From contig NZ_JAHSTT010000016.1 in the NCBI RefSeq assembly GCF_019145205.1, positions 1 through 64,000 of the forward strand: a stretch of 64,000 nt of DNA, in the 5' to 3' direction. Below, in pieces: positions 26,074 through 34,673 of this stretch (position 1 is the stretch's first letter; each line of letters begins with the position of its first letter). The notes beneath the pieces are model-generated. The model was not told the DNA's origin, ran no database searches, and saw only the letters and a list, made by a program, of their open reading frames with translations. The position numbers and the translations under genes are program-made. The stretch comes from Pseudomonas khavaziana (lineage in GTDB: Bacteria > Pseudomonadota > Gammaproteobacteria > Pseudomonadales > Pseudomonadaceae).

Positions 26074-27288
26074 ATGACCCCGCTCAAACTCCTCATCGCC
26101 CTCAGCACACTGTCCGCTGCCTCCCACGCCATGGCCTGGGATTACGTCCTGCTCGACACCGACAAAGCTGCCCAGAACTGGCAGGTCACCAGCCAGCAGC
26201 TCGGCATACAAGCCGACAAACCCTTCAGCGTCACTCTGCGCACCTTGCACGGCGGTCGGCAGGAGGGCGTCAGCATTGTCGATATCGATAACGGCACGAT
26301 GAAACTCTCGGTGGTGCCGACTCGCGGGATGAACGTGTTGCAGGCCTCGGTGGGCGATGTGCGCATGGGTTGGGATTCGCCGGTCAAGGAGGTGGTCAAT
26401 CCGTCCTTCATCGAACTCAATGGTCGTGGCGGCCTGGGCTGGTTGGAAGGTTTCAATGAGTTGGTCACCCGCTGCGGATACGAATGGGTCGGCCACCCCG
26501 GCATCGACAACGGCGAACTGCTGACCCTGCACGGTCGGGCCGCCAACATTCCGGCGAACAAAGTCACCCTGCACATCGATGAAAAACCACCGTACGCCAT
26601 CACCCTGCGTGGCGAACTGAAGGAGCAGGCGTTCAAGAAGGTCGACTTCTCCGTCGCGACCGAACTGGTCACCGAGGCTGGCAGCGTGGTGTTCGCCCTC
26701 AACGACACCCTGACCAACAACGGCGACTACCCGAAGGAATACCAGGCGCTGTATCACAGTAACTTCAGCACGCCGTTCCTGGAGCAGGGCGCTCGTTTCG
26801 CCGCGCCGGTGAAACAGGTGTCGCCGTTCAACGACAAGGCCAAGGGCGAACTGGCCGACTGGCAAACCTACCGCGCACCCACCAAGGACTACGACGAAAC
26901 CGTTTACAACGTAGTGCCGTATGCCGATGCCAAGGGCGATACGTTGACGGTGTTGCATAACAAGGCCGGCAGTCTGGGCGTTTCGGTGGGCTTCAATACG
27001 CAGACACTGCCGGTGTTTTCCCTGTGGAAAAACACCGATACCCAAGGCCAGGGCTATGTCACAGGGCTGGAGCCGGGCACAAGTTTTTCCTACAACCGCC
27101 GGTATCAGCGGCCACTGAACCTGGTGCCTACCATTGGGCCGAAGGAACACAAACAGTTCCGCATCAGCTACAGCTTGTTGGCGGATAAGGTGGCGGTAGA
27201 CAAGGCCTTGAAGCAGGTGAGCGAGATTCAGGCCGGGCGGGAGACTGAGGTGCGGCAGGCGCCGTTGGTTGATTTGACCAAGGGGTGA
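26074..27288 (+). CDS. Secreted DUF4432 / aldose 1-epimerase-like protein
   Basis: About 404 residues. The N-terminus MTPLKLLIALSTLSAASHAM followed by AWDYV is a Sec signal peptide. Beta-sandwich epimerase-like segments follow: MKLSVVPTRGMNVLQA, FNELVTRCGYEWVGHPG, LLTLHGRAANIPAN, YHSNFSTPFLEQGA and LEPGTSFSYNRRYQR. This matches the DUF4432 branch of the galactose-mutarotase superfamily, expected to bind a sugar in the periplasm. AAGAAAGG precedes the ATG. A LacI-type operator upstream implies carbohydrate-responsive control. Confidence 0.82.
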   Translation: MTPLKLLIALSTLSAASHAMAWDYVLLDTDKAAQNWQVTSQQLGIQADKPFSVTLRTLHGGRQEGVSIVDIDNGTMKLSVVPTRGMNVLQASVGDVRMGWDSPVKEVVNPSFIELNGRGGLGWLEGFNELVTRCGYEWVGHPGIDNGELLTLHGRAANIPANKVTLHIDEKPPYAITLRGELKEQAFKKVDFSVATELVTEAGSVVFALNDTLTNNGDYPKEYQALYHSNFSTPFLEQGARFAAPVKQVSPFNDKAKGELADWQTYRAPTKDYDETVYNVVPYADAKGDTLTVLHNKAGSLGVSVGFNTQTLPVFSLWKNTDTQGQGYVTGLEPGTSFSYNRRYQRPLNLVPTIGPKEHKQFRISYSLLADKVAVDKALKQVSEIQAGRETEVRQAPLVDLTKG

Positions 27289-27392
27289 CACAGGTTAGGA
27301 ATAAACAGAGAATATGAGTGGCACTTACTTAACCTTCTTCGGTTTCAGTAATTGGTTAACGGTCACGTAAGTGCTGTTCAGGTTCGTCTATT

Positions 27393-27715
27393 TTAGTTTC
27401 TTATTGCATTAATAGCGTTTTCATAAGCACTCTTAGGATTAGCGCCCACTATTTTGCCCACCACTTCTCCGTGCTTGAAAATTACTACTGTAGGCACAGT
27501 TCGTACGCCACATCGCGATGCTGTTGTTTGAGATTCATCAACATCTACAATGCCAACTGAATAGCTACCATCAGAGGCCTGTGCGAGTTCCTTGATGGCT
27601 GGGCCTACCGTTCGGCAAGGGCCGCACCACGGGGCTGTAAAAAAATCAGGATAGGGACCTGTGAAGGAAGCACAGTACTGTCGAAGTTATCGTCGTTAAT
27701 TTCGAACGCGTTCAT
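27393..27715 (-). pseudogene. Thioredoxin with a single frameshift
   Basis: From ATG at 27715 the frame reads MNAFEINDDNFDSTVLPSQ then VPIL, and after a run of seven T (27645-27651 complement) the thioredoxin continues one frame away: FFTAPWCGPCRTVGPAIKEL, VGIVDVDESQTTASRCGVRT, VPTVVIFKHGEVVGKIVGA and a proper stop at 27393. The intact WCGPC active site is at 27615-27629. The total length, 323 bases, is one short of a multiple of three. One extra T would restore a normal protein of about 107 residues, so this is either a genuine null, a slippage site or a sequencing error. Confidence 0.8.
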
Positions 27716-28024
27716 TTTCATTCCTCTTGATGAGATGGTTCTCCACGGTTTAATGATATTGTGATTTTCATGCTGAACCCGTCTACTGTGAAAGTTAACA
27801 GTTGGTTATGTGTGTTTGAAGTATACATAATTTCAATAAATTCTAAAGGAGCGGGAAAGCGGGTAAATAAATTTTACTTTCATTATATGAGTTCTTGCCT
27901 TTTTGCTCTTCCAGCAGAGCGACTCAGCAATGCTTCGTCTATTAGAGGGAAATCCCTCATTGCAGCACCTCCATCACCCCACTAGCATGAGCCTCGACAC
28001 CCAGCCAGTTCAGAGGGAAAGCTC
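27716..28024. other. AT-rich intergenic region without a recognisable gene
   Basis: This 309-base gap holds the thioredoxin promoter side (ribosome binding site AAGAGGAA before 27715) and, at its right end, the GAGGGAAAGCTC leader of hchA. A 74-codon open stretch at 27761-27985 has no ribosome binding site and no recognisable protein character. No repeats or hairpins of note. Confidence 0.5.
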
Positions 28025-28903
28025 ATGACGATCCAACAACATGACGACAAGCAACCCACCCCGGATCCTGCAGAAAACAACGCATTTTTCCCCTCTCCCT
28101 ATTCCCTCAGCCAATTCACCTCACCCAAATCCGACCTCAGTGGCGCTGACTACCCCAACCCCTACAAGGGCGGGCGCTGGAAGGTCCTGGTGATCGGTGC
28201 TGATGAGCGTTACCTGCTGACCGACAACGGCACGATGTTCTCCACCGGCAATCACCCGGTGGAAACCCTGCTGCCCATGTATCACCTGGATAAAGCCGGC
28301 TTCACGTTCGATATCGCGACGCTGTCGGGCAACCCGGTGAAGTTCGAGTTTTGGGCCATGCCTTCCGAAGATGTGGAAGTGCAGGGCTTTTATGCCAAAT
28401 ACCGCGAGCAGTTCAAGCGCCCGCTCAAGCTGGCCGAGGTGATCGAGAATGCGCTGGGTGAGGACTCGGACTATATTGGCGTGTTTATCCCCGGTGGGCA
28501 CGGAGCGTTGATCGGCTTGCCGCAGAGTGCCGAGGTGAAGGCGGTACTGGAGTGGATGGTCGCGAAGAACAAGTTCGTGATTTCGCTGTGTCATGGCCCG
28601 GCCGCGCTGCTCGCGGCGGGTGTGGGCGAGTCCAGGGACTCCTATCTGTTCAGCGGTTACAGGATCTGCGCCTTTCCCGATGCGCTCGATGCCAAGACGC
28701 CTGATATCGGTTATATGCCGGGCCATCTGACCTGGAAATTCGGCGAGCAACTGCAAGCGCTGGGGGTTGAGATCGTCAATCAGGACATTACCGGGGCGAC
28801 CCTGCAGGATCGCAAGTTGTTGACCGGCGACAGCCCGTTGGCAGGCAATAATCTCGGCAAGCTGGCTGCGGATGCATTGCTCAAAGCGGTCGCGGCGGGG
28901 TGA
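28025..28903 (+). CDS. hchA: Protein deglycase / Hsp31 chaperone HchA
   Basis: About 292 residues of the DJ-1/PfpI superfamily: GGRWKVLVIGADERYLLTDN, FSTGNHPVETLLPMYHLDKA, GVFIPGGHGALIGLP and the nucleophile elbow VISLCHGPAALLAAG with the catalytic Cys. Long insertions around FYAKYREQFKRPLK and the C-terminal DRKLLTGDSPLAGN distinguish HchA (Hsp31, glyoxalase III) from shorter family members. Good ribosome binding site GAGGGAAAG. Its stop overlaps the GTG start of a LuxR-type regulator by 4 bases. Confidence 0.9.
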   Translation: MTIQQHDDKQPTPDPAENNAFFPSPYSLSQFTSPKSDLSGADYPNPYKGGRWKVLVIGADERYLLTDNGTMFSTGNHPVETLLPMYHLDKAGFTFDIATLSGNPVKFEFWAMPSEDVEVQGFYAKYREQFKRPLKLAEVIENALGEDSDYIGVFIPGGHGALIGLPQSAEVKAVLEWMVAKNKFVISLCHGPAALLAAGVGESRDSYLFSGYRICAFPDALDAKTPDIGYMPGHLTWKFGEQLQALGVEIVNQDITGATLQDRKLLTGDSPLAGNNLGKLAADALLKAVAAG

Positions 28904-29619
28904 CTGAGGCCACTGCCGAGAGGGCGATGCGCGCCGTTTTCGCTATCGAGGCGGCGCAGACGCTGGAGGCTATCCAGCAGGCGGTGCGTGGTTTCGCCGA
29001 GGCCTACGGCTATGATCGGTTCGTGCTGTTTTCCGCCTCGTCAGCGAGTGAAGAAGTGGTGGAGCGTATCTATTGGGTAGAGGGCGATTGGTTCGGTAGT
29101 GGCCAGGGTGTGGATGCCCAGACCTATGTGCGTCGCTGCCCGATCACGCGCCATGTGCTGGATAATCGCGAAGCCTTCTTCTGGATCAAGGTGCAGGACA
29201 AAGGCGGGGAGCGCTACCACGTGGTTCGTGCACCAAGCGGCCCTGGTGTGCAAGGACTGCAGGTGCCGGTGTTCGGTCCGCAAGGGCTTGAGGGTGCCAT
29301 GAGCCTGGGCGGCGAGCGGGTGGACGGCTCGGCTAGAGTACGCCTGGGGTTGAGCATGGTCGCCACGGCGGCTTTTTTCTGCGCACACAGGCTGCTTGAG
29401 CCGCCGGTGGCTGAATGGGTAGGCAAGCTTTCCCAGCGTGAGCGGGAAGTGCTGGCGTGGACGGCTGCCGGCCGGCGCCAGGCCGATATCGCGGCAACCC
29501 TCGGTTTATCAGAGCGCACCGTGGAGAATCACTTGCGCTCGGCGCGCCGGCGTCTTGGGGTGGCGACGACCGCGCAGGCCGTCAGGATTGCGATTCGCAA
29601 GGGGGAGATTGAGGGTTGA
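28900..29619 (+). CDS. LuxR-type regulator with autoinducer-binding-like domain
   Basis: About 239 residues, GTG start in the overlap GTGA with hchA. The N-terminal two thirds resemble an acyl-homoserine-lactone binding domain (GYDRFVLFSASS, then QTYVRRCPITRHVLDNREAF, FFW). The C-terminus is a LuxR helix-turn-helix (LSQREREVLAWTAAGRRQAD, IAATLGLSERTVENHLRSAR). The position equivalent to the ligand-binding Asp of the canonical YxxxDP motif appears as Cys in RRCP. No luxI is present. I infer a LuxR solo responding to another ligand, possibly carbonyl stress given the coupling to hchA. Confidence 0.82.
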   Translation: MTEATAERAMRAVFAIEAAQTLEAIQQAVRGFAEAYGYDRFVLFSASSASEEVVERIYWVEGDWFGSGQGVDAQTYVRRCPITRHVLDNREAFFWIKVQDKGGERYHVVRAPSGPGVQGLQVPVFGPQGLEGAMSLGGERVDGSARVRLGLSMVATAAFFCAHRLLEPPVAEWVGKLSQREREVLAWTAAGRRQADIAATLGLSERTVENHLRSARRRLGVATTAQAVRIAIRKGEIEG

Positions 29620-29728
29620 AGAAGAGGTATTTTGAAAACACGTTAGTTAATACACGGTGACGGCCCACAAAGCTTCTCCTGGAGCGGACATTGGTAAAGC
29701 GCTGGGGCAGCATCGACATTTGAAAGAG

Positions 29729-30481
29729 TCAAACTTTGCGCGCCCAGCTTCCGAACATCACATCGCCGATGTAGATGCCTGAAGAGGCTGAACGCTCCTG
29801 ATCCAACCGCTCTTGCAGCGTTTCAATGTCGACCTCTTCTACACTGGCCACCCCTAATGCGGTGATCCGCGGTAAGCACGCTCGAACGATGGCGCCAAGG
29901 CTGTAGGGTGTATCAGGTGTTTGTATCAGGCATTCAGCCCGCACGCTTTCAACGCTCAAGCCTGCCTGTGTAAAAATGCCGTGCAGATTAAAACCGATAT
30001 GTAGATCGGCGCCTTCGCGAGCGATCATTTCCTGTATCCAGGATTGCGCCCTTTTATGCAAAGGGAAGGGATCCAGGCTTGTGGGCACCATCGTCGTATC
30101 GTGCTCTTGAAAGACCATGATGCCAGTGCGGCGCAAGTACTTCGACAGCGCACGAATCGTTGCCACCGCGTCCTTCTGATACATCAGGACACGCCGCCCA
30201 ACGATTGCGTCAAAAGTGCCGAGAAAGTCCTGCAGTTCTGAAACATCACACTGCAGAAATTTCAGCGAAGGGTGGTTTCGTGATGCGTTGCGCTGGCGTG
30301 CACTGGCGATGGCTGCGGCGTCACGATCGATTCCGATGATCTCTGCGTCATTCTCCACCAGATCACACAACAGAAATGAAACGTCACCCGAGCCGCAGCC
30401 TACGTCCAGGATTCGCATCCCTTTTGCGATTCCCGCGTCGATCAGCAAGCGTGTGGTGAAGTCGGGTAGGTTGGTCGACAT
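29729..30481 (-). CDS. Class I SAM-dependent methyltransferase
   Basis: About 250 residues. Motif I GMRILDVGCGSGDVSFLLCD is near residue 21, motif II IIGIDRDAAAI, and post-motif LKFLQCDVSEL with FDAIVGRRVLMYQKD follow. These define a Rossmann methyltransferase of the UbiE/Methyltransf_11 type. The C-terminal 100 residues are less typical. Substrate unknown. The gene stands alone, facing the AraC remnant across about 80 bases. Confidence 0.85.
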   Translation of the reverse strand: MSTNLPDFTTRLLIDAGIAKGMRILDVGCGSGDVSFLLCDLVENDAEIIGIDRDAAAIASARQRNASRNHPSLKFLQCDVSELQDFLGTFDAIVGRRVLMYQKDAVATIRALSKYLRRTGIMVFQEHDTTMVPTSLDPFPLHKRAQSWIQEMIAREGADLHIGFNLHGIFTQAGLSVESVRAECLIQTPDTPYSLGAIVRACLPRITALGVASVEEVDIETLQERLDQERSASSGIYIGDVMFGSWARKV

Positions 30482-30561
30482 TACTAAGCCTCACTGAGTT
30501 TATGAGTAAACGTATCGCATCTTTTTGGCCATCATGCCTCTTCGTAGCGAAAGCTGCCTGC

Positions 30562-30690
30562 GACGATCCTGAACTCAAAGAGCTGGCTTATCTGCTCGGT
30601 TACGAGGACGTCAATTCTTATTACCGGGCTTTTCGGCAGTGGGGAAGGTTTCACCCAGTCAGTGGCGACTCTCCAATGCAGGAAGTGTGA
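30562..30690 (+). pseudogene. AraC-type regulator, C-terminal helix-turn-helix remnant
   Basis: DDPELKELAYLLGYEDVNSY followed by YRAFRQWGRFHP is the second helix-turn-helix of an AraC regulator (ELAYLLGYEDVNSFYRAF.RW is a common form). The sensor domain and the first helix-turn-helix are absent upstream, where only 60 unrelated bases remain before the methyltransferase start. The end of the frame also departs from the family after HP. The IS1182 copy begins 38 bases downstream. Confidence 0.65.
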
Positions 30691-30728
30691 CGCTGGCGGT
30701 ATGTGGACTGGGATGTCCGTTTCTGGTC

Positions 30729-32383
30729 CAGAGTGTGTAAAAACACCTTCGCGAACCCTTGCTATGATTTCTGAGGATTTCATCGCAGGGATCGCCCATG
30801 AAGCGCTTTATCCAAGGTGAACATCGAGGCCAAGGCACCTTACTTCCCGAGAGCCTCGACGACTACGTCAGCGATACCAATCCGGTGCGCGTAGTCGACG
30901 TTTTTGTCGACGAACTCAACCTGGTTTCCTTGGGTTTTGACGGTGCTATTCCGGCTGACACAGGCCGTCCCGCTTACCACCCCGCGATCCTGTTGAAGAT
31001 ATACATCTACGGCTATCTCAACCGCATCCAGTCGAGCCGACGCCTGGAGCGAGAAGCTCAACGAAACGTCGAGCTGATGTGGTTGACCGGGCGTTTGATG
31101 CCGGATTTCAAGACCATCGCCAACTTCCGAAAAGACAACAGCAAGGCCATTCGAGGCGTCTGTCGCCAGTTCGTTGTGCTCTGTCAGCAGTTGGGACTTT
31201 TCGGAGAAAATCTGGTCGCCATCGATGGCAGTAAATTCAAAGCAGTCAACAACCGCGACCGCAATTTCACCAGCGCCAAACTGAAGCGGCGAATGGAAGA
31301 AATTGAATCGAGCATCAACCGTTACCTGACAGCACTCGATGCTGCCGATCGGCAAGAGCCAACAGCCTCCGAGCCCAGCGCCGTGCGGCTGGAGGAGAAA
31401 ATTGCCAAGCTGAAGACGCAAATGAAAGAGCTTAAAGCGATCGAAATCCGGCTCAACGAATCGCCGGATAAACAGGTCTCACTGACCGATCCAGACGCCC
31501 GCTCCATGATGACGCGCGGCGCGGGAATTGTCGGCTACAACGTGCAAACAGCGGTCGACACCCAGAACCATTTGATCGTTGCTCATGAGGTCACCAACTT
31601 CGGTTCCGACCGAGATCAACTCAGCTCGATGGCGAAGCAGGCTCGCGATGCCATGGCGTCCGAAACGCTGGCGGTGGTAGCTGACCGAGGTTACTTCAAG
31701 AGTGAAGAAATCCTTGCCTGTCACGACGCGGACATCACTGCCTACGTGCCAAAGCCGATGACTTCAAGCGCCAAGGCAGATGGTCGATTCAACAAAGATG
31801 CGTTCGTTTATGACGCGACGAAAAACGAATACATCTGCCCGGCTGGAGAGGCGCTGCCTTGGCGCTTCTCCAGTATTGAGAAAGGCATGAATATGCACTG
31901 TTATTGGAGTTCGAAATGCCAGGGTTGCACGCTGAAAACGCAGTGCACGCCGAGCAAAAATCGTCGAGTAAGGCGCTGGGAACATGAAACGGTGCTCGAG
32001 GAAATGCAGCGTCGGTTGAATGATGCGCCGGACATGATGCGAATCCGAAAAAGGACAGTTGAGCATCCCTTCGGGACGCTCAAACAATGGATGGGCTCAA
32101 CGCATTTCCTGACGCGCAAGCTGGTTGGGGTAAGCGCTGAGATGAGTCTGAATGTACTCGCCTACAACATGAAGCGAGTTATGAGCATTATTGGTACAGC
32201 AAGCTTGCTGAAGGCGATGGCGGTGTAAAGTCTCGGTTTTCTCTGCCCCAGAAGGCGCTCAACCGCTACATAACCGCTTTGGAAGGTCATTAATGCTTAT
32301 CACGGAAAACGCTTGGACAATTGCATCGCCCAGGAACGCCTGAATGACGCATTCGATATACGAAAGCGTTTTTACACACTCTG
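30729..32383 (+). mobile_element. IS1182-family insertion sequence, copy 1 (1655 bp)
   Basis: Ends are CAGAGTGTGTAAAAAC at the left and its complement at the right, with a little more similarity inside (left ACCTTCGC, right GCTTTCG). A 4-base duplication GGTC flanks it at 30725-30728 and 32384-32387. One transposase gene fills the element. The second copy at 35673-37327 has the same length, the opposite orientation and the same encoded protein. Confidence 0.9.
30798..32228 (+). CDS. IS1182-family transposase
   Basis: 476 residues, intact. N-terminal DUF772-type domain (MKRFIQGEHRGQGTLLPESL, YHPAILLKIYIYGYLNRIQS), then a DDE region: LVAIDGSKFKAVNNRDRNF, YNVQTAVDTQNHLIVAHEVT, LAVVADRGYFKSEEI, a four-cysteine segment (YWSSKCQGCTLKTQC) and RTVEHPFGTLKQWMG. 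These are hallmarks of IS1182 transposases. The protein is identical to that of copy 2, so duplication was recent and the element is probably active. Confidence 0.92.
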   Translation: MKRFIQGEHRGQGTLLPESLDDYVSDTNPVRVVDVFVDELNLVSLGFDGAIPADTGRPAYHPAILLKIYIYGYLNRIQSSRRLEREAQRNVELMWLTGRLMPDFKTIANFRKDNSKAIRGVCRQFVVLCQQLGLFGENLVAIDGSKFKAVNNRDRNFTSAKLKRRMEEIESSINRYLTALDAADRQEPTASEPSAVRLEEKIAKLKTQMKELKAIEIRLNESPDKQVSLTDPDARSMMTRGAGIVGYNVQTAVDTQNHLIVAHEVTNFGSDRDQLSSMAKQARDAMASETLAVVADRGYFKSEEILACHDADITAYVPKPMTSSAKADGRFNKDAFVYDATKNEYICPAGEALPWRFSSIEKGMNMHCYWSSKCQGCTLKTQCTPSKNRRVRRWEHETVLEEMQRRLNDAPDMMRIRKRTVEHPFGTLKQWMGSTHFLTRKLVGVSAEMSLNVLAYNMKRVMSIIGTASLLKAMAV

Positions 32384-32623
32384 GGTCGATTGCTGCCTGT
32401 CAACAAGAGCAGCAGTCGACCCACTGCTGACGTTGGCGACAGAATCGGCCAATAGCGGACGTAGATGGCGGATTCGCTTCTGGGCAAAAGCTGCTCTTGC
32501 TGAAGGGCAACGGCAACGCTGGCAGGTCGGATGTTGTACGTCACACAGTGCCCCGCAGTTTATTCAGCGGCTGGCCCAGTATTTATCGAATCTAATAAAT
32601 ACCTGCTCACTATCGACTCGGCA

Positions 32624-32797
32624 CTAATTTGCCGTAACCAGCTTGAGACCGATCACGCCTGCCAGTATCAGCATAATGCACAGAATCCGTAACGGCGCGG
32701 TGGAGTCCCCCAGCAGCGCCATGCCAATGATAGCGGTACCGGCGGCGCCGATTCCGGTCCAGACAGCGTAGGCGCTGCCCACCGGAAGCGTGCGCAC
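32624..32797 (-). pseudogene. SMR-family multidrug transporter, C-terminal remnant
   Basis: Reading leftward to a stop at 32624, the DNA encodes RTLPVGSAYAVWTGIGAAGT, AIIGMALLGDSTAPLRILCI and IAGVIGLKLVT-like ends, the second half of an EmrE/SugE-type protein (normally about 105 residues). The N-terminal half is missing and the sequence changes abruptly near 32797 into the MocR remnant on the other strand. The 240 bases between the IS end and 32624 hold no gene. Confidence 0.75.
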
Positions 32798-33743
32798 GGC
32801 GATTGCCAGCTACTTGCAGGTTGCCCGGGGTATCCACTGCTCGCCTGCACAAGTCTTCGTCACCTCGGGCTACCGCAACTCGCTGGGGCTGATCGCCCAC
32901 GCACTGCTGGAACCGGGCGATCGGGTGCTAGTGGAAGACCCGGGCTACCTGTTCACTCGGCCGTTGCTGGATTACCTGAATATCAACGCCATACCGATAC
33001 CCGTAGACCAGGACGGCATGCTGGTATCCCACGCCGTACAAAAGGGTAAAGGTGCCCGCGCTGTGGTGGTCACGCCGGCCCATCAAAGCCCGCTGTGTGT
33101 TTCGCTGTCCTTGCCTAGGCGCCTGGAGCTGCTGGATTGGGCCAGCCGTCAGCAAGCCTGGATCATCGAGGACGACTACGACGGAGAATACCGTTATGTC
33201 AGCCGGCCATTGCCGGCCCTCAAGAGTCTGGATCGCGACGGCCGGGTGCTCTATGCCGGGACCTTCAGCAAGGTGTTGTTTCCCGGAATCCGCCTCGCCT
33301 ATCTGGTGGTGCCTGCGGCTCAAGTGGAACGCTTCGAACACGTGAGCCAGACCTTCCTAGGCGGTTGCCCGGAACTGACCCAGGCGATCGTCGCGACGTT
33401 TATGACTGAGGGGCATTTTGCGCGGCATATCCAGCGGATGCGAAAACTCTACGGTGAACGTCGGGAAGCCACTGCCAGGGGGCTGCGCAAAGCATTGGGT
33501 GAGCATATTTCGATTGATACCCAACCGGGCGGGATGCACTTGATCCTGCGCCTGAACGCTCAACAGTCAGACCGCCTGTGCATGGAACGCCTGGCACAGG
33601 CCGGCATTTATGCAGAAGCCTTGAACGACTGGAATATTGAAGGCCAGACTGGCCCCGGCCTGCTGCTCGGCTTTGCCAATATCGAGTCGGAGGCTGTCGC
33701 CGAGGTCTTTGGAAAACGCATCTTGGATGCGCTCATGGCCTGA
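32790..33743 (+). pseudogene. MocR/PdxR-type regulator, N-terminally truncated
   Basis: About 317 residues of an aminotransferase-like domain: CSPAQVFVTSGYRNSLGLIA, LVEDPGYLFTRPLLDYLN, VVTPAHQSPLCVSLSLPRRL, IIEDDYDGEYRYVSRPLPAL and the PLP lysine in AGTFSKVLFPGIRLAYLV. Family members are about 480 residues and begin with a GntR-type winged helix, which is absent: the sequence enters mid-protein (ASYLQVARGI) right after the SMR remnant. A GTG at 32790 allows an open frame but no DNA-binding domain. It could still be expressed as a PLP-binding fragment. Confidence 0.75.
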
Positions 33744-33826
33744 TCCGCAAGCTAGTTCTTGGCTCTTTCGCCCTATGGTCGGGGCCGCTAGGCTGCACGG
33801 CTTGTTCTCACCAGCCTGGAGTCTTC

Positions 33827-34420
33827 ATGCCCACTCTCCTGCACAGCGTTGCGGTTTTCTGCGGTACCAATTTCGGCTTCAACCCGGAGTATGCGCAGGG
33901 CGCTCAGGCCCTGGGCCGGGAAATCGCCCGGCGCGGCATTCGCCTGGTCTACGGCGGCACCCAGAAAGGCTTGATGGGGGTGGTGGCGGATGCCGCATTG
34001 GCTGAAGGTGGTGAAGTCGTCGGCATCATCACCCTGTTGCTGCATGAGCGCGGTCATTCCCACGCCGGACTCACCCAACATGAAGTGACCCAGGACATGC
34101 GCAGCCGCAAGACCCGAATGAGTGACTACGCCGACGCTTTCATTGCCTTGCCCGGCGGGCTGGGAACACTGGAAGAATTGTTTGAAGCGGCCACGCTGAC
34201 CCAGATAGGCGAACACCACAAGGGCGTGGCGTGCCTTAATACGGCAGGGTTCTTCAACCCGGTGCGCAGCCTGTTCGATCATGCGGTGAAGGAAGGCTTC
34301 ATGAAGGTCGAACACAGCCAGATGCTGATGTTCAACGAGCACCCCGGTGCCCTGATTGATGCTCTGGAGCGGTGGCAGGCGCCGGTGGTTTCCAAACTGA
34401 TCGAGCCGATGGCGAAGTAA
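33827..34420 (+). CDS. LOG-family protein (cytokinin riboside phosphoribohydrolase-like)
   Basis: About 197 residues with VAVFCGTNFGFNPEYAQGAQ at the N-terminus, LVYGGTQKGLMGVVADAALA, the arginine in MRSRKTRMSDYADAFIALP, and the signature PGGLGTLEELFEA. LOG proteins remove ribose 5-phosphate from nucleoside monophosphates, including cytokinin precursors. Intact and followed by a strong terminator. It is one of two intact genes enclosed by the inverted IS1182 copies. Confidence 0.9.
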   Translation: MPTLLHSVAVFCGTNFGFNPEYAQGAQALGREIARRGIRLVYGGTQKGLMGVVADAALAEGGEVVGIITLLLHERGHSHAGLTQHEVTQDMRSRKTRMSDYADAFIALPGGLGTLEELFEAATLTQIGEHHKGVACLNTAGFFNPVRSLFDHAVKEGFMKVEHSQMLMFNEHPGALIDALERWQAPVVSKLIEPMAK

Positions 34421-34428
34421 TTGTTTTT

Positions 34429-34475
34429 GGCCTTGGCGATGCTGCTCCCTAATTATTTCGCCAAGGCCTTTTTAT
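34429..34475 (+). terminator. Rho-independent terminator after the LOG gene
   Basis: GGCCTTGGCGA and TCGCCAAGGCC form a perfect 11-bp stem, followed by TTTTTATTT. It starts 9 bases after the LOG stop codon. Confidence 0.88.
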
Positions 34476-34673
34476 TTACCACGGATGGGTAGCACTGGCC
34501 TGCACAGTGCGCTGCGAGTCAACCCAGCACAGTGATCACTCAACCTGGGTCGAAAACCGCACTCCACGAAGGGCAGCTATGGGCCGGCTCCTGCCTTTCG
34601 CGACCAGCTACAATCGACCCAAAATGGTCATCTGGCGAATCAGGAGTCCAACGCCAATAGGACTTCGACGTTC

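Noticed and set aside
27761..27985. 74-codon open frame as a gene
   Set aside because: No ribosome binding site, and mixed AT-rich and GC-rich halves without any protein pattern.
34476..34673. Possible gene between the LOG terminator and the serine hydrolase end
   Set aside because: Only short open stretches; the sequence resembles dispersed intergenic filler (GCTCCTGCCTTTCGCGACCA) seen in Pseudomonas genomes.
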